In this document: piece after piece, positions 1 to 6,573 of the stretch
Layout: every line of letters starts with the position of its first letter
How positions within the stretch are numbered: position 1 is the first letter of the stretch
Assembly (NCBI GenBank): GCA_030622585.1
Contig: JAUXFZ010000039.1
Coordinates: 1 to 10,982, forward strand
Reading direction: 5' to 3'
DNA length: 10,982 nt
Source of the DNA: Myxococcales bacterium
Lineage (GTDB): Bacteria; Myxococcota_A; Polyangia; Polyangiales; Houyiibacteriaceae
Made by a program: the position numbers and the translations under genes
Notes under the pieces: generated by a model
Told to the model about the DNA's origin: nothing
The model's database searches: none
What the model saw: the letters and a program-made list of their open reading frames with translations, nothing else

Positions 1-1
1 C

Positions 2-337
2 CTCCGCGGTGTGCATTCGGTTCACCACGCTTCCAGGAATCCGCGGGTCATCGACAGTCTCTTGCTGCATCCAGTGGAGACCATCCTCGGGCTCGGCTTG
101 TTCTTCGGCTCAGTGGCACTGGTCGGCGGCGTGCACATCTACGTTCTGGGCGCGCTCTTCATCACGTACACCGCGTTCAATATCCTCAACCATGCCGGCA
201 TCGACATACCGCGCTTCCCCTTCAAAACCTTGGGAGTTCTTGCGGCAAAGCACGATCGGCACCATCACAGCATGCTCTCGGGCAACTACGCGTCGATCAC
301 GCCGTTGCCAGACATCATCTTCGGCACTGTGGAGTAG
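2..337 (+). CDS. Fatty acid hydroxylase / sterol desaturase superfamily protein, C-terminal part (5' truncated)
   Basis: The window opens inside this gene: the frame is open from base 2 (Leu-Arg-Gly-Val-His...) to the TAG at 335-337. The GTG at 11 lies inside a conserved motif, so it is not a start. Two histidine clusters of the membrane di-iron hydroxylase/desaturase superfamily are visible: HSVHH near the beginning and HDRHHH about 80 residues later. The latter is followed by GNYAS and a terminal D-x-IFGT, the usual end of this family. Hydrophobic stretches between the clusters fit membrane segments. The first HxxxH box would lie upstream of the window. Enzymes of this superfamily use O2 and di-iron to hydroxylate or desaturate sterols, fatty acids or carotenoids. 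The 3-beta-HSD-type gene 3 nt downstream favours a sterol or other cyclic lipid substrate (inference). Family is confident; the exact reaction (C4-methyl oxidase, C5 desaturase or other) is not resolved. Confidence 0.85.
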   Translation, partial: LRGVHSVHHASRNPRVIDSLLLHPVETILGLGLFFGSVALVGGVHIYVLGALFITYTAFNILNHAGIDIPRFPFKTLGVLAAKHDRHHHSMLSGNYASITPLPDIIFGTVE

Positions 338-340
338 ATC

Positions 341-1360
341 ATGACGGTCAGTTTGGTAACAGGGGGCTGCGGCTTCGTGGGCGCGGCGATTGTGAGCGCG
401 CTCAAGGCTCGAGGCGATGAGGTCATCGTTCTCGATTTGGCGCCCGACTGCCCGGTCGAAGGCGTCGACTACAGGCGCATCGACATCACCGACAAGGCAG
501 CGGTCATCGAGGCCTGCCACGGTGTCGATACAATCATCCACAACGCGTCGATCGTTCACACCAAGCGGAACAAGCAGGACGTGGTGTGGGCCGTGAACCT
601 CGGCGGCACCGAGAACATGCTCGAAGCAGCCCAGCAACAAGGTGTCCCTCGGTTCGTCTACATCAGCTCGGGAAGTGTCGTCTACGAGGGTAAAGACATC
701 GAGAACGGCGATGAGAGCCTGCCCTATTCTTCGGTCTCCCAAGCGCCGTACGCCGACAGCAAGATCGCCGCGGAGAAGCTCGTCCTCGCGGAGAACGGGA
801 AGGGCGGAGTCGTGACCTGTGCCCTTCGGCCGCATGTGATCTTCGGTCCCGGCGACAATCGCTTCATGCCTGCGCTCTTGGCCAAAGGTCGCAATGGCCA
901 GCTGCGGGTTCAGATTGGACGAGGCACCTGGCTTTCCGACTATACCTACGTGAGCAACTTGACCGACGCGGTCCTTCTTGCCGACGAAGCGCTCGCCAAG
1001 GATGGCTTGAACAGCGTCGCCGCAGGTCAGGCCTACTTCATCACCAACGGTGAGCCGATGCCGTTCTGGGACTTCATTCGCAAAGTGGCCGCACGCCTCG
1101 GCTTCCCCCCGGTCAAGTACCGGGCGCCCAAGTCGCTCGTTTACATGATCGCGGCGGTCCTAGAAGGCATCGACACACTCAAGGGTGGCACCCTCAACGC
1201 AGAGGACGGCCTGACTCGGTTCGCAATTCGCTACATGTGCACCCATCACTACTTCAGCATCGAAAAGGCGCGACGCGAGCTCGGCTACAATCCTTCGGTC
1301 ACTGTAGACGAAGGCATCGAGCTCACCTGCCAACATCTCGAAGCGACGGGGGCCGTGTAA
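341..1360 (+). CDS. NAD(P)-dependent extended SDR, 3-beta-hydroxysteroid dehydrogenase / sterol-4-carboxylate dehydrogenase type
   Basis: A 339-residue extended short-chain dehydrogenase. It has an N-terminal Rossmann fold with the glycine motif TGGCGFVG (residues 7-14), an acidic Asp32 at the end of beta-2 (suggesting NAD preference), an SSGSVVY strand (109-115) carrying the catalytic Ser/Thr region, and YADSK with Tyr137 and Lys141 as the YxxxK pair. LRPHVIFGPGD (162-172) is the substrate-domain signature of 3-beta-HSD and sterol-4-alpha-carboxylate 3-dehydrogenase (ERG26/NSDHL) relatives. The ATG at 341 has a GGAG at 331-334 with 6 nt spacing, inside the end of the preceding desaturase-type gene. 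The two are therefore very probably co-transcribed and translationally coupled. The likely role is oxidation of a 3-hydroxyl, possibly with decarboxylation at C4, of a sterol-like product of the upstream oxygenase. Alternatives are an OleD-like beta-hydroxy acid dehydrogenase or a sugar-nucleotide epimerase; the motifs fit these less well. Confidence 0.82.
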   Translation: MTVSLVTGGCGFVGAAIVSALKARGDEVIVLDLAPDCPVEGVDYRRIDITDKAAVIEACHGVDTIIHNASIVHTKRNKQDVVWAVNLGGTENMLEAAQQQGVPRFVYISSGSVVYEGKDIENGDESLPYSSVSQAPYADSKIAAEKLVLAENGKGGVVTCALRPHVIFGPGDNRFMPALLAKGRNGQLRVQIGRGTWLSDYTYVSNLTDAVLLADEALAKDGLNSVAAGQAYFITNGEPMPFWDFIRKVAARLGFPPVKYRAPKSLVYMIAAVLEGIDTLKGGTLNAEDGLTRFAIRYMCTHHYFSIEKARRELGYNPSVTVDEGIELTCQHLEATGAV

Positions 1361-1409
1361 GGCCTGGCGTACGTTTTCGACCGAGACGCCTCCGTGCGCG
1401 CGGCGACAG

Positions 1410-1439
1410 TTGATTACAATTCTATTCGTCCCTTAGGAT
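1410..1439 (+). promoter_or_regulatory. Candidate sigma70-type promoter for the pgs operon
   Basis: TTGATT (1410-1415) and TAGGAT (1434-1439) are separated by 18 nt in an AT-richer patch of an otherwise GC-rich gap (1361-1589). Each box matches 4 of 6 consensus bases. Transcription from here would give a leader of roughly 145 nt before the pgsB GTG. The leader has GC-rich inverted repeats, including CTGGC (1549-1553) with GCCAG (1570-1574) and, nested inside, GGCT-TTCG-AGCC (1561-1572), just upstream of the start codon. Prediction by eye only. Confidence 0.3.
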
Positions 1440-1589
1440 TAGTCTCAATCTCGTTTCCTGTTCGCTAGAACATCGAGAAAAGCCCGCGTCGCGCGCCGTG
1501 ATGCGGTAGACCCGCGGGGTTGCTGCGGGGGCGCTAGCTGATAAGAGGCTGGCGTTCGGGGGCTTTCGAGCCAGTCGGGGGCGAGTCGA

Positions 1590-2786
1590 GTGTCTAACGA
1601 GATTGTCATCCTGCTCATAGCGTGTGGCTTCCTCATCGTGATGGGGGTGCTCGAGCTGATCTTGCATCGCGGGCGGCTCGCGCGGATTCCTATTCGGATC
1701 CACGTGAACGGCACCCGCGGCAAGACCAGTGTAACCCGGCTGATCGCTGCGGGGTTGCGTGAGGCCGGCGTTCGCTGTGTGGCCAAGACCACGGGCACGG
1801 TGCCGCGCTTCATTCTGCCGAACGGCCGCGAGGTACCGGTGTATCGACCCGGCGGGGCGAACGTGATCGAGCAGAAGCAGGCAGTCACGATGGCGGCTGC
1901 GCAGCGCGCCGAGGCGCTCGTCGTCGAGTGCATGGCGCTTCAACCGCATCTTCAGTGGCTGTCGGAGTCGCAGCTCGTCCGCGCGACGCACGGGGTCATC
2001 ACCAACGCACGGCCGGATCACCTGGACGTGATGGGACCAACCGAAGAAGACGTCGCTCGCGCACTTGCCGGAACGGTTCCGGCCGGCGGCGTATTCCTGA
2101 CAGCCGAGCGAAAACACCGACCCTTCTTTCAACAGGTTGCGGAGGAGCGGAAGTCTCGCTTCCGCGCGGCCGAGGACATCAGTCGTGCGGTTACCGCCGA
2201 AGACATGGCCGCGTTTCCGTATCTCGAACATCAGGACAACGTAGAGCTCGCCCTCGCGGTTTGCGAAGAGCTCGGCATCGACAACGACACAGCGTTTCGC
2301 GGCATGTGGAGGGCCAAGCCCGACCCCGGCGCGATGACCGAAGCCAAGATCGAGTTCTTCGGCCGCCATGTGATCTTCGTCAACGGGTTTGCCGCCAACG
2401 ACCCCATCTCGACGCGCTACATCTGGGAGCAGTCCTTGCGCAGGCATCGCGACCTGAGAAAACGCATCGCCGTATTCAACTGTCGGTCGGACCGGCCGGA
2501 CCGCTCCGAGCAACTTGCCGAGTCGTATGCACGATGGACACAGGCCGATGAAGTCGTCCTGCTCGGCACTGGGCAATATATCTTTGCGCGGGCTGCCGTG
2601 AAGAGCGGGCTCGACCCGACGCGATTGGTTTTTGTCGACCGGGACCACCCCGCCGACATTTTTGAGATCTTGCTGGGCCTCGCAGAGTCCTCCGCCCTCG
2701 TGATGGGGCTTGGGAACATTGCTGGGCCGGGATTGGCGCTCGCGGAGTACTTTGCCAATCGGGGGACGGACCATGCCAGAGATTGA
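1590..2786 (+). CDS. pgsB: Poly-gamma-glutamate synthase, ATP-dependent ligase subunit PgsB/CapB
   Basis: 398 residues, close to the usual ~390-400 of PgsB/CapB. It is the Mur-ligase-like amide ligase that polymerises glutamate through the gamma-carboxyl using ATP, at the inner face of the membrane with PgsC. Residues 4-25 form the N-terminal membrane anchor. The ATP-binding loop NGTRGKTS is at 40-47. Other Mur-ligase-type family motifs are EQK (94-96), ECMALQPH (113-120) and NARPDHLDVMG (139-149). The GTG at 1590 is chosen because it puts the anchor at the N-terminus as in the family and because an in-frame TAA at 1542-1544 allows no ATG upstream. A G-run at 1577-1580 is a weak ribosome site. 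It overlaps pgsC by 14 nt. I see no missing catalytic motif, so the enzyme looks functional. Confidence 0.95.
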   Translation: MSNEIVILLIACGFLIVMGVLELILHRGRLARIPIRIHVNGTRGKTSVTRLIAAGLREAGVRCVAKTTGTVPRFILPNGREVPVYRPGGANVIEQKQAVTMAAAQRAEALVVECMALQPHLQWLSESQLVRATHGVITNARPDHLDVMGPTEEDVARALAGTVPAGGVFLTAERKHRPFFQQVAEERKSRFRAAEDISRAVTAEDMAAFPYLEHQDNVELALAVCEELGIDNDTAFRGMWRAKPDPGAMTEAKIEFFGRHVIFVNGFAANDPISTRYIWEQSLRRHRDLRKRIAVFNCRSDRPDRSEQLAESYARWTQADEVVLLGTGQYIFARAAVKSGLDPTRLVFVDRDHPADIFEILLGLAESSALVMGLGNIAGPGLALAEYFANRGTDHARD

Positions 2787-3231
2787 GTTATTGACCGTGT
2801 CGATCGGCCTCGGCCTCGCGGCCAGTCTTCTTTATGGCGAACTCTTCGGGCTCGCCGCCGGCGGCATGGTCGTCCCAGGCTACGTCGCCCTCTTCATGAA
2901 CAAGCCGGTGGATATTGGCCTCACGCTGCTCGCCGCTCTCATCACCTTCGGGTTTCTGAAAGGGCTGTCGCAAGTCGCGATCGTGTACGGCCGCCGCCGG
3001 ACGGCGCTCACCATCCTCGTCGGCTACATCGTCGGGCTGGCCTTCCGGATGTGGTTGGATAGCCAGATTACTCCGTTCTCCGAAGGGGCGATCATCGGCT
3101 TCATCATTCCGGGGCTCATCGCGATTTGGTACCAGCGCCAAGGGGTGCTCGAGACGACGCTGAGTCTCGTCACGGCAGCGATCCTCGTGCGCATGGTCTT
3201 GGTGGTGTTCATCGGAGACGTATCGATATGA
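2773..3231 (+). CDS. pgsC: Poly-gamma-glutamate synthesis membrane subunit PgsC/CapC
   Basis: 152 residues, the usual size for PgsC (about 150). Almost the whole protein is membrane segments. The family hallmark GLAAGGMVVPGYVAL is at residues 26-40, and a second related turn (GFIIPGLIAIWYQ) occurs in the C-terminal half. PgsC is the integral membrane partner of PgsB in poly-gamma-glutamate synthesis and export. The ATG at 2773 is preferred over an upstream ATG at 2710. It follows GGGGGA (2761-2766) at 6 nt spacing, and it begins the conserved N-terminus, whereas the extra 21 residues from 2710 are just pgsB read in another frame. The gene starts inside pgsB and ends in an ATGA overlap with the next gene, so all three should be translationally coupled. 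Confidence 0.93.
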   Translation: MPEIELLTVSIGLGLAASLLYGELFGLAAGGMVVPGYVALFMNKPVDIGLTLLAALITFGFLKGLSQVAIVYGRRRTALTILVGYIVGLAFRMWLDSQITPFSEGAIIGFIIPGLIAIWYQRQGVLETTLSLVTAAILVRMVLVVFIGDVSI

Positions 3232-4517
3232 GGGGGATGTATTGGAAGCCCGAGGGTGCGTCCCAGGTGCAGCGCGCACTGGTCGCCGCCCTTGCCGTTG
3301 TCGGCCTCGTTGCTGTCGAGGTGTTCCCGTCCGAAGAGCAGCAGCCGCATTATGCGGAGAAGATGCTCGCAGCCCGCACGGCACAGGAGGCGCTGGACGT
3401 AATCCGAGACGCATCCGAGCGACGAGGCCTCCAGCTGCGTCCCAAGACAGATCCGTCGGCCTCCCGGTTGATTGGCGATGTGCTGTCACCCATCACGAGC
3501 GGAAGCGGCAGCCTGGTGTCCAAGCAGACTTCGGTGAACCCCAACTTCGCGGCTGTGCTCGTGCAATGGCTCAAAGAGCTTAGAATCAAGAGCGGCGATG
3601 TCGTCGCCGTCGGGGTGTCTGGGTCCTTTCCCTCGATGAATATAGCGGTCTATTCGGCTCTTCACGAGCTCGGTATCGAACCCATCATCATTTCCAGCAC
3701 TGCGGCGTCGCAGTGGGGTGCTAACGACCCCAACTTCACCTGGCTCGACATGGAAGCCGTCCTGCGAAGAAATAAGATCTTTCACTACAAGTCCGTGGCT
3801 GCCTCTCTCGGCGGGGTCGGTGACGACGCGATCGGCCTCACCAAACGGGGCCGGCGCATGCTCGAGCGCGCGATCGAGCGCAACGAGATCCCCCTCCTCG
3901 CTGACATCGAACCGGATACGAAGAGAGCAGAGATCGTCGACGCGGAAGAGGGGAAGCCCGCGCCGAAGTTGGAGTTGTTCGATGAGGACCGCGTCCGTGA
4001 GCGCATGCGCGTCTACTACGAAAGGGCGGGGGACCGCACGATCAAGGCCTACATCAACGTCGGAGGCGGAACGGTGTCGGTCGGCACGAAGGTGGGCAAG
4101 CGCAAGTTCTCGCCGGGCATCAATGCACGTCCTCCGAAGGGGATACAGGAGATGCCGCCTTCGGTGCTCGGCGCCTTTCTCGAGAGCGGCGTGCCCGGCA
4201 TTCATGTCACACGAATCATCGACCTCGCCGAAGAGTACGGACTCGAGATCGCGCCACGCATCACACCGGAGGTCGGCACCGGTGACGTCTTTCAGAAACG
4301 CCAGCCGAATCGCTGGCTTGCTGGAATCGTGTTGGCGCTGATCCTCCTGTCGCTCTTCGTCGTCGCACGGGCCCCATGGGGCACTCGAATGCTCCGCACG
4401 ACGATTCCTCCGGAGAGCATAGTCCCGCCGCCTCCGCGAGTTCCTAGCGGATTCGTCCCTCGCGCGGACAAGGCAGACAAGAGGGACGGTAACGGCAGCA
4501 CGACGGACCCCCCCTAA
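3228..4517 (+). CDS. pgsW: Poly-gamma-glutamate system protein (PgsW-like), membrane-anchored at both ends
   Basis: 429 residues from the ATG at 3228, which overlaps the pgsC stop as ATGA; GGAG lies about 11 nt upstream at 3213-3216. A second ATG at 3237 is possible but leaves no ribosome-site spacing. One membrane helix is at residues 17-33. A soluble domain of about 330 residues follows, including VGVSGSFPSMNIAVYSALHE, IIISSTAASQWGAN and YINVGGGTVSVG. A second helix lies at 363-380, then a Pro-rich, charged tail (PPPPR, KADKRDGN) to the stop. The two helices would place the central domain on one side of the membrane, probably periplasmic (inference). Family assignment rests on my recognition of the sequence pattern and the pgsBC context; members are named 'poly-gamma-glutamate system protein' and their biochemical role is not known to me. 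The symbol pgsW is tentative. There is no resemblance to the CapA/PgsA metallophosphatase fold. Confidence 0.75.
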   Translation: MRGMYWKPEGASQVQRALVAALAVVGLVAVEVFPSEEQQPHYAEKMLAARTAQEALDVIRDASERRGLQLRPKTDPSASRLIGDVLSPITSGSGSLVSKQTSVNPNFAAVLVQWLKELRIKSGDVVAVGVSGSFPSMNIAVYSALHELGIEPIIISSTAASQWGANDPNFTWLDMEAVLRRNKIFHYKSVAASLGGVGDDAIGLTKRGRRMLERAIERNEIPLLADIEPDTKRAEIVDAEEGKPAPKLELFDEDRVRERMRVYYERAGDRTIKAYINVGGGTVSVGTKVGKRKFSPGINARPPKGIQEMPPSVLGAFLESGVPGIHVTRIIDLAEEYGLEIAPRITPEVGTGDVFQKRQPNRWLAGIVLALILLSLFVVARAPWGTRMLRTTIPPESIVPPPPRVPSGFVPRADKADKRDGNGSTTDPP

Positions 4518-4525
4518 GATTGCTG

Positions 4526-4562
4526 CCTCCGGCGAGCGTGCTAGTGCAACGGCACTTGGAGG
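4526..4562 (+). promoter_or_regulatory. Inverted repeat covering the ribosome binding site of the lipoprotein gene
   Basis: GGAGG (4558-4562), 5 nt before the ATG at 4568, is the strongest Shine-Dalgarno in the window and fixes that start. It can pair with CCTCC at 4526-4530. Inside, AGTGC (4543-4547) and GCACT (4552-4556) form a small stem with an AACG loop, although 12 unpaired bases sit on one side. If it forms, the structure would mask the ribosome site. It could also be chance in GC-rich DNA. No U-tract follows, so it is not a terminator. Confidence 0.25.
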
Positions 4563-4567
4563 TCCTC

Positions 4568-5209
4568 ATGCTTCGTTACTTTCCTTTCGCGCTCCTCATC
4601 GCTTCCTCGCTGTTCGGCCTGAGCTGCAGCAACACCGGCGTCGTGCAAACCGGTTCGGTCGAAGTCCAATGGGATATGGACAAAATCGGCGAATTCAAAG
4701 CGGCTCAAACGTTTAGCGTCCTTACCGCCGACATCGTCCCGCCGGAGAACCTTCCGGACCTCGATGACGAACAGATGGCCTTCAACACCATGGTCAACAA
4801 CGTCATCATCGAGGCCATGCAGGCTGAGCCGGTTTGTCTCACTCTGATCCCGACCGACGAGGTGACCGACGAGAACAAGCCCGACCTGTGGGCGGCGAAC
4901 GGACTCGCGCGGACGACCGAGGGCGGCTACTACTACGAATGCGTCGGCGGTTGGTGGTGGGGGTACTGGGGCTGGTACTGGGACTCATGCGCGTATTGGC
5001 GTCCGACCTACGTGGAGTGGGACGTGGGCAGCTTGCTCATTCCCGTCGGCCCGCCGCCTGCGGACGGTGAGGAGCCCGAGATGATCTTTGCCGGCCTCGC
5101 GCAGTCAGTCGTCGGAACGGGCGCGGACGCAGAAAGCAAAGTTCGCTTCGCCGTGGACGCGATCTTCGCGCAATGGCCTGATCCGCGAATCTGTCCTCAG
5201 TCGCCCTAG
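4568..5209 (+). CDS. DUF4136-like putative lipoprotein with Trp/Tyr-rich segment
   Basis: 213 residues from the ATG at 4568, supported by GGAGG at 4558-4562; a possible GTG/TTG-type extension back to about 4520 lacks a ribosome site and would bury the signal peptide. Residues 1-19 are a signal peptide ending GLSC, a relaxed lipobox with Cys20 as the lipidation site. The order of elements resembles DUF4136 lipoproteins: an early beta segment (SVEVQWDMDKIGEFKAAQTF), a helix (NNVIIEAM), an aromatic patch, a strand pair (VEWDVGSLLIPV), MIFAGLAQSVV, and a final helix ending near a Trp-Pro (AVDAIFAQWPDP). Residues 121-144 hold 13 Trp/Tyr out of 24, with Cys125 and Cys141 flanking GGWWWGYWGWYW. Function unknown. 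It lies 50 nt after the pgs genes on the same strand with no evident terminator, so it may be part of that transcript. Its stop shares a CTAG with the stop of the opposing gene. Confidence 0.7.
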   Translation: MLRYFPFALLIASSLFGLSCSNTGVVQTGSVEVQWDMDKIGEFKAAQTFSVLTADIVPPENLPDLDDEQMAFNTMVNNVIIEAMQAEPVCLTLIPTDEVTDENKPDLWAANGLARTTEGGYYYECVGGWWWGYWGWYWDSCAYWRPTYVEWDVGSLLIPVGPPPADGEEPEMIFAGLAQSVVGTGADAESKVRFAVDAIFAQWPDPRICPQSP

Positions 5210-6573
5210 CGATGTCGGTGGCGGCGTTGCTTCCGGCGATGCTGCTTGGCTAGGTCCGCGTGGCCGTGCTTGGTGAGCTTTGGCGGGAACACGTACGCGG
5301 CTAAGTGATCCAAGGGATCCAGCACCTCGCCGTTCTGGAACATGCCGAAGTGCAGGTGGGCGCCGGAGTCTCTGATTCCGGTGCGCCCCACCTCCCCGAG
5401 CCGCTGGCCTGCTTTGACCTGGTCCCCCACCTGTACGTCGTAGCTCGCAAGGTGCGCGTAGAGGGAAACGACGCCGTTGCCGTGGTCGACTTCAATGAAA
5501 AGTCCTCGCGGGCCCATATGCCTCTTGTGGACGATCAAGGCTCCCCAGGGCTCGAGCGGAATATGCGCGCGCCGCTCCCAGTCCACGCCGGCGAACGTCA
5601 CCGTGCCCGCCGCGACCGAGCGCACAGGCTCGCCTTGCTCCGATGCGAAGTCGATGCCGCGATGCGGACGCCGCCCGTTGTCGCGTCGCTCGCCTAGGCC
5701 GCTGATAGCGATTCGTGGGTAGCCATCGAGAGGGCTGACGAACGAGATCCCCCCGAGTCCTCGACCACCGCGACCGAGCAGGGCGTAGCTGCTGAGAAGG
5801 CGCCGCCGGGCGGTGAGAATTCTGTCTTCAGGCCCGGTGTCTCCGACACGGTCGCCCCACACGAAGTGAGACACCGCGTGACGATGAGGCGCCGAATCGA
5901 ACGCCCTATCGATTTGAGGACACTGTTGCCCGAACACGCTCAACATGGCAGCCGCGAAATAGAGATTCGCCTCGGGGTTCGCCAGCACGCTGCGACGAAA
6001 GCGGAACGCGCTCACGTCCAGCTCTTTGCGGGTCCAGCCTTGTTGGGTCCACACACCGAACCGATAGCTGCCGTCGTGGATGTTCCCGCCGTGCATGCCT
6101 TGGTTGATCAGCGTGAGGCCCGTTCCGTAGCTGTTGTCGATCTCGGCGGTGCAGTCGCTCTGCGCGTAAACCAGCGCCGCGAGTAGCCACGGATCGACAT
6201 CGAACTCCGAGCTGGAACGGACGACGGCCTTCGCGTACCGCTCGAGCTGGTCGGCTCGGATCGAAGCGGGACACAGTTGAGCCATCGCCTGCGCTAGGTC
6301 TGTGGGTGCGACTCTTGCGGGCGAGGCGGGCTCCTCGGGCCAGTACGAGAGATCGACTAAGCCACGTCCCCGGGGACGCAGGCCCAAGCGACGCATCTCT
6401 TCCGCAGTCAGTGGCCCCTTCGGCCCGGGCACCTGAACCTCTGGAGAGTCGTTCAGCACTACACCCGTTCGCATCCGTCGCTTCCACGGCGTGTCCTGCG
6501 CGTGGCTCGGCCCCAGGGTGGCTGTGAAAACGGCGAGGAAGGTGAGGGTTAGAAAACTGGCAAAGATTCTCAA
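5206..6573 (-). CDS. Secreted M23 (LytM-type) peptidoglycan endopeptidase with N-terminal lysozyme-like domain
   Basis: 455 residues from a TTG at 6573. An upstream TTG at 6660 would add 29 residues ahead of the signal peptide. The 6573 start has GGGAG 6 nt upstream and begins a clean signal peptide (MRIFASFLTLTFLAVF... cut near SHAQD). Residues ~110-260 resemble a transglycosylase (SLT) fold: AALVYAQSDC, then SYGTGLTLI, NPEANLYFAAAML and HFVWGDRV. Gln138 stands where the catalytic Glu of the ES motif is expected. Residues ~285-425 are an M23 zinc peptidase domain with HRGID (His304, Asp308), YAHL (His374) and HLHFG (His406, His408), all metal and catalytic positions present. About 25 extra residues lie between the first strands. 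The last 20 residues are very rich in His/Arg/Lys. It should cleave peptide crosslinks in the periplasm, with the first domain perhaps binding glycan only (inference). Confidence 0.88.
   Translation of the reverse strand: MRIFASFLTLTFLAVFTATLGPSHAQDTPWKRRMRTGVVLNDSPEVQVPGPKGPLTAEEMRRLGLRPRGRGLVDLSYWPEEPASPARVAPTDLAQAMAQLCPASIRADQLERYAKAVVRSSSEFDVDPWLLAALVYAQSDCTAEIDNSYGTGLTLINQGMHGGNIHDGSYRFGVWTQQGWTRKELDVSAFRFRRSVLANPEANLYFAAAMLSVFGQQCPQIDRAFDSAPHRHAVSHFVWGDRVGDTGPEDRILTARRRLLSSYALLGRGGRGLGGISFVSPLDGYPRIAISGLGERRDNGRRPHRGIDFASEQGEPVRSVAAGTVTFAGVDWERRAHIPLEPWGALIVHKRHMGPRGLFIEVDHGNGVVSLYAHLASYDVQVGDQVKAGQRLGEVGRTGIRDSGAHLHFGMFQNGEVLDPLDHLAAYVFPPKLTKHGHADLAKQHRRKQRRHRHR

Noticed and set aside
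110..835. Minus-strand open frame of 241 codons over the desaturase/SDR junction
   Set aside because: Antisense shadow of two genes with clear family motifs; its product has no recognisable motif or hydrophobic pattern.
1366..1390. Inverted repeat GGCGT / ACGCC just after the SDR stop, considered as a terminator
   Set aside because: Only a 5-bp stem with a 15-nt loop and no T-run afterwards, so not a credible intrinsic terminator.
2710..2772. Upstream ATG at 2710 as the start of pgsC
   Set aside because: It would add 21 residues that are pgsB read in another frame; the ATG at 2773 has a G-rich ribosome site and gives the normal PgsC length.
1422..2774. Very long minus-strand open frame (450 codons) opposite pgsB
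   Set aside because: It lies antisense to the strongly supported pgsB and its translation is rich in Arg/His/Pro/Gly without motifs, as expected of an antisense shadow in GC-rich DNA.
3486..4205. Minus-strand open frame of 239 codons opposite the PgsW-like gene
   Set aside because: Composition typical of an antisense shadow; the plus-strand gene has operon overlap, membrane helices and family resemblance.
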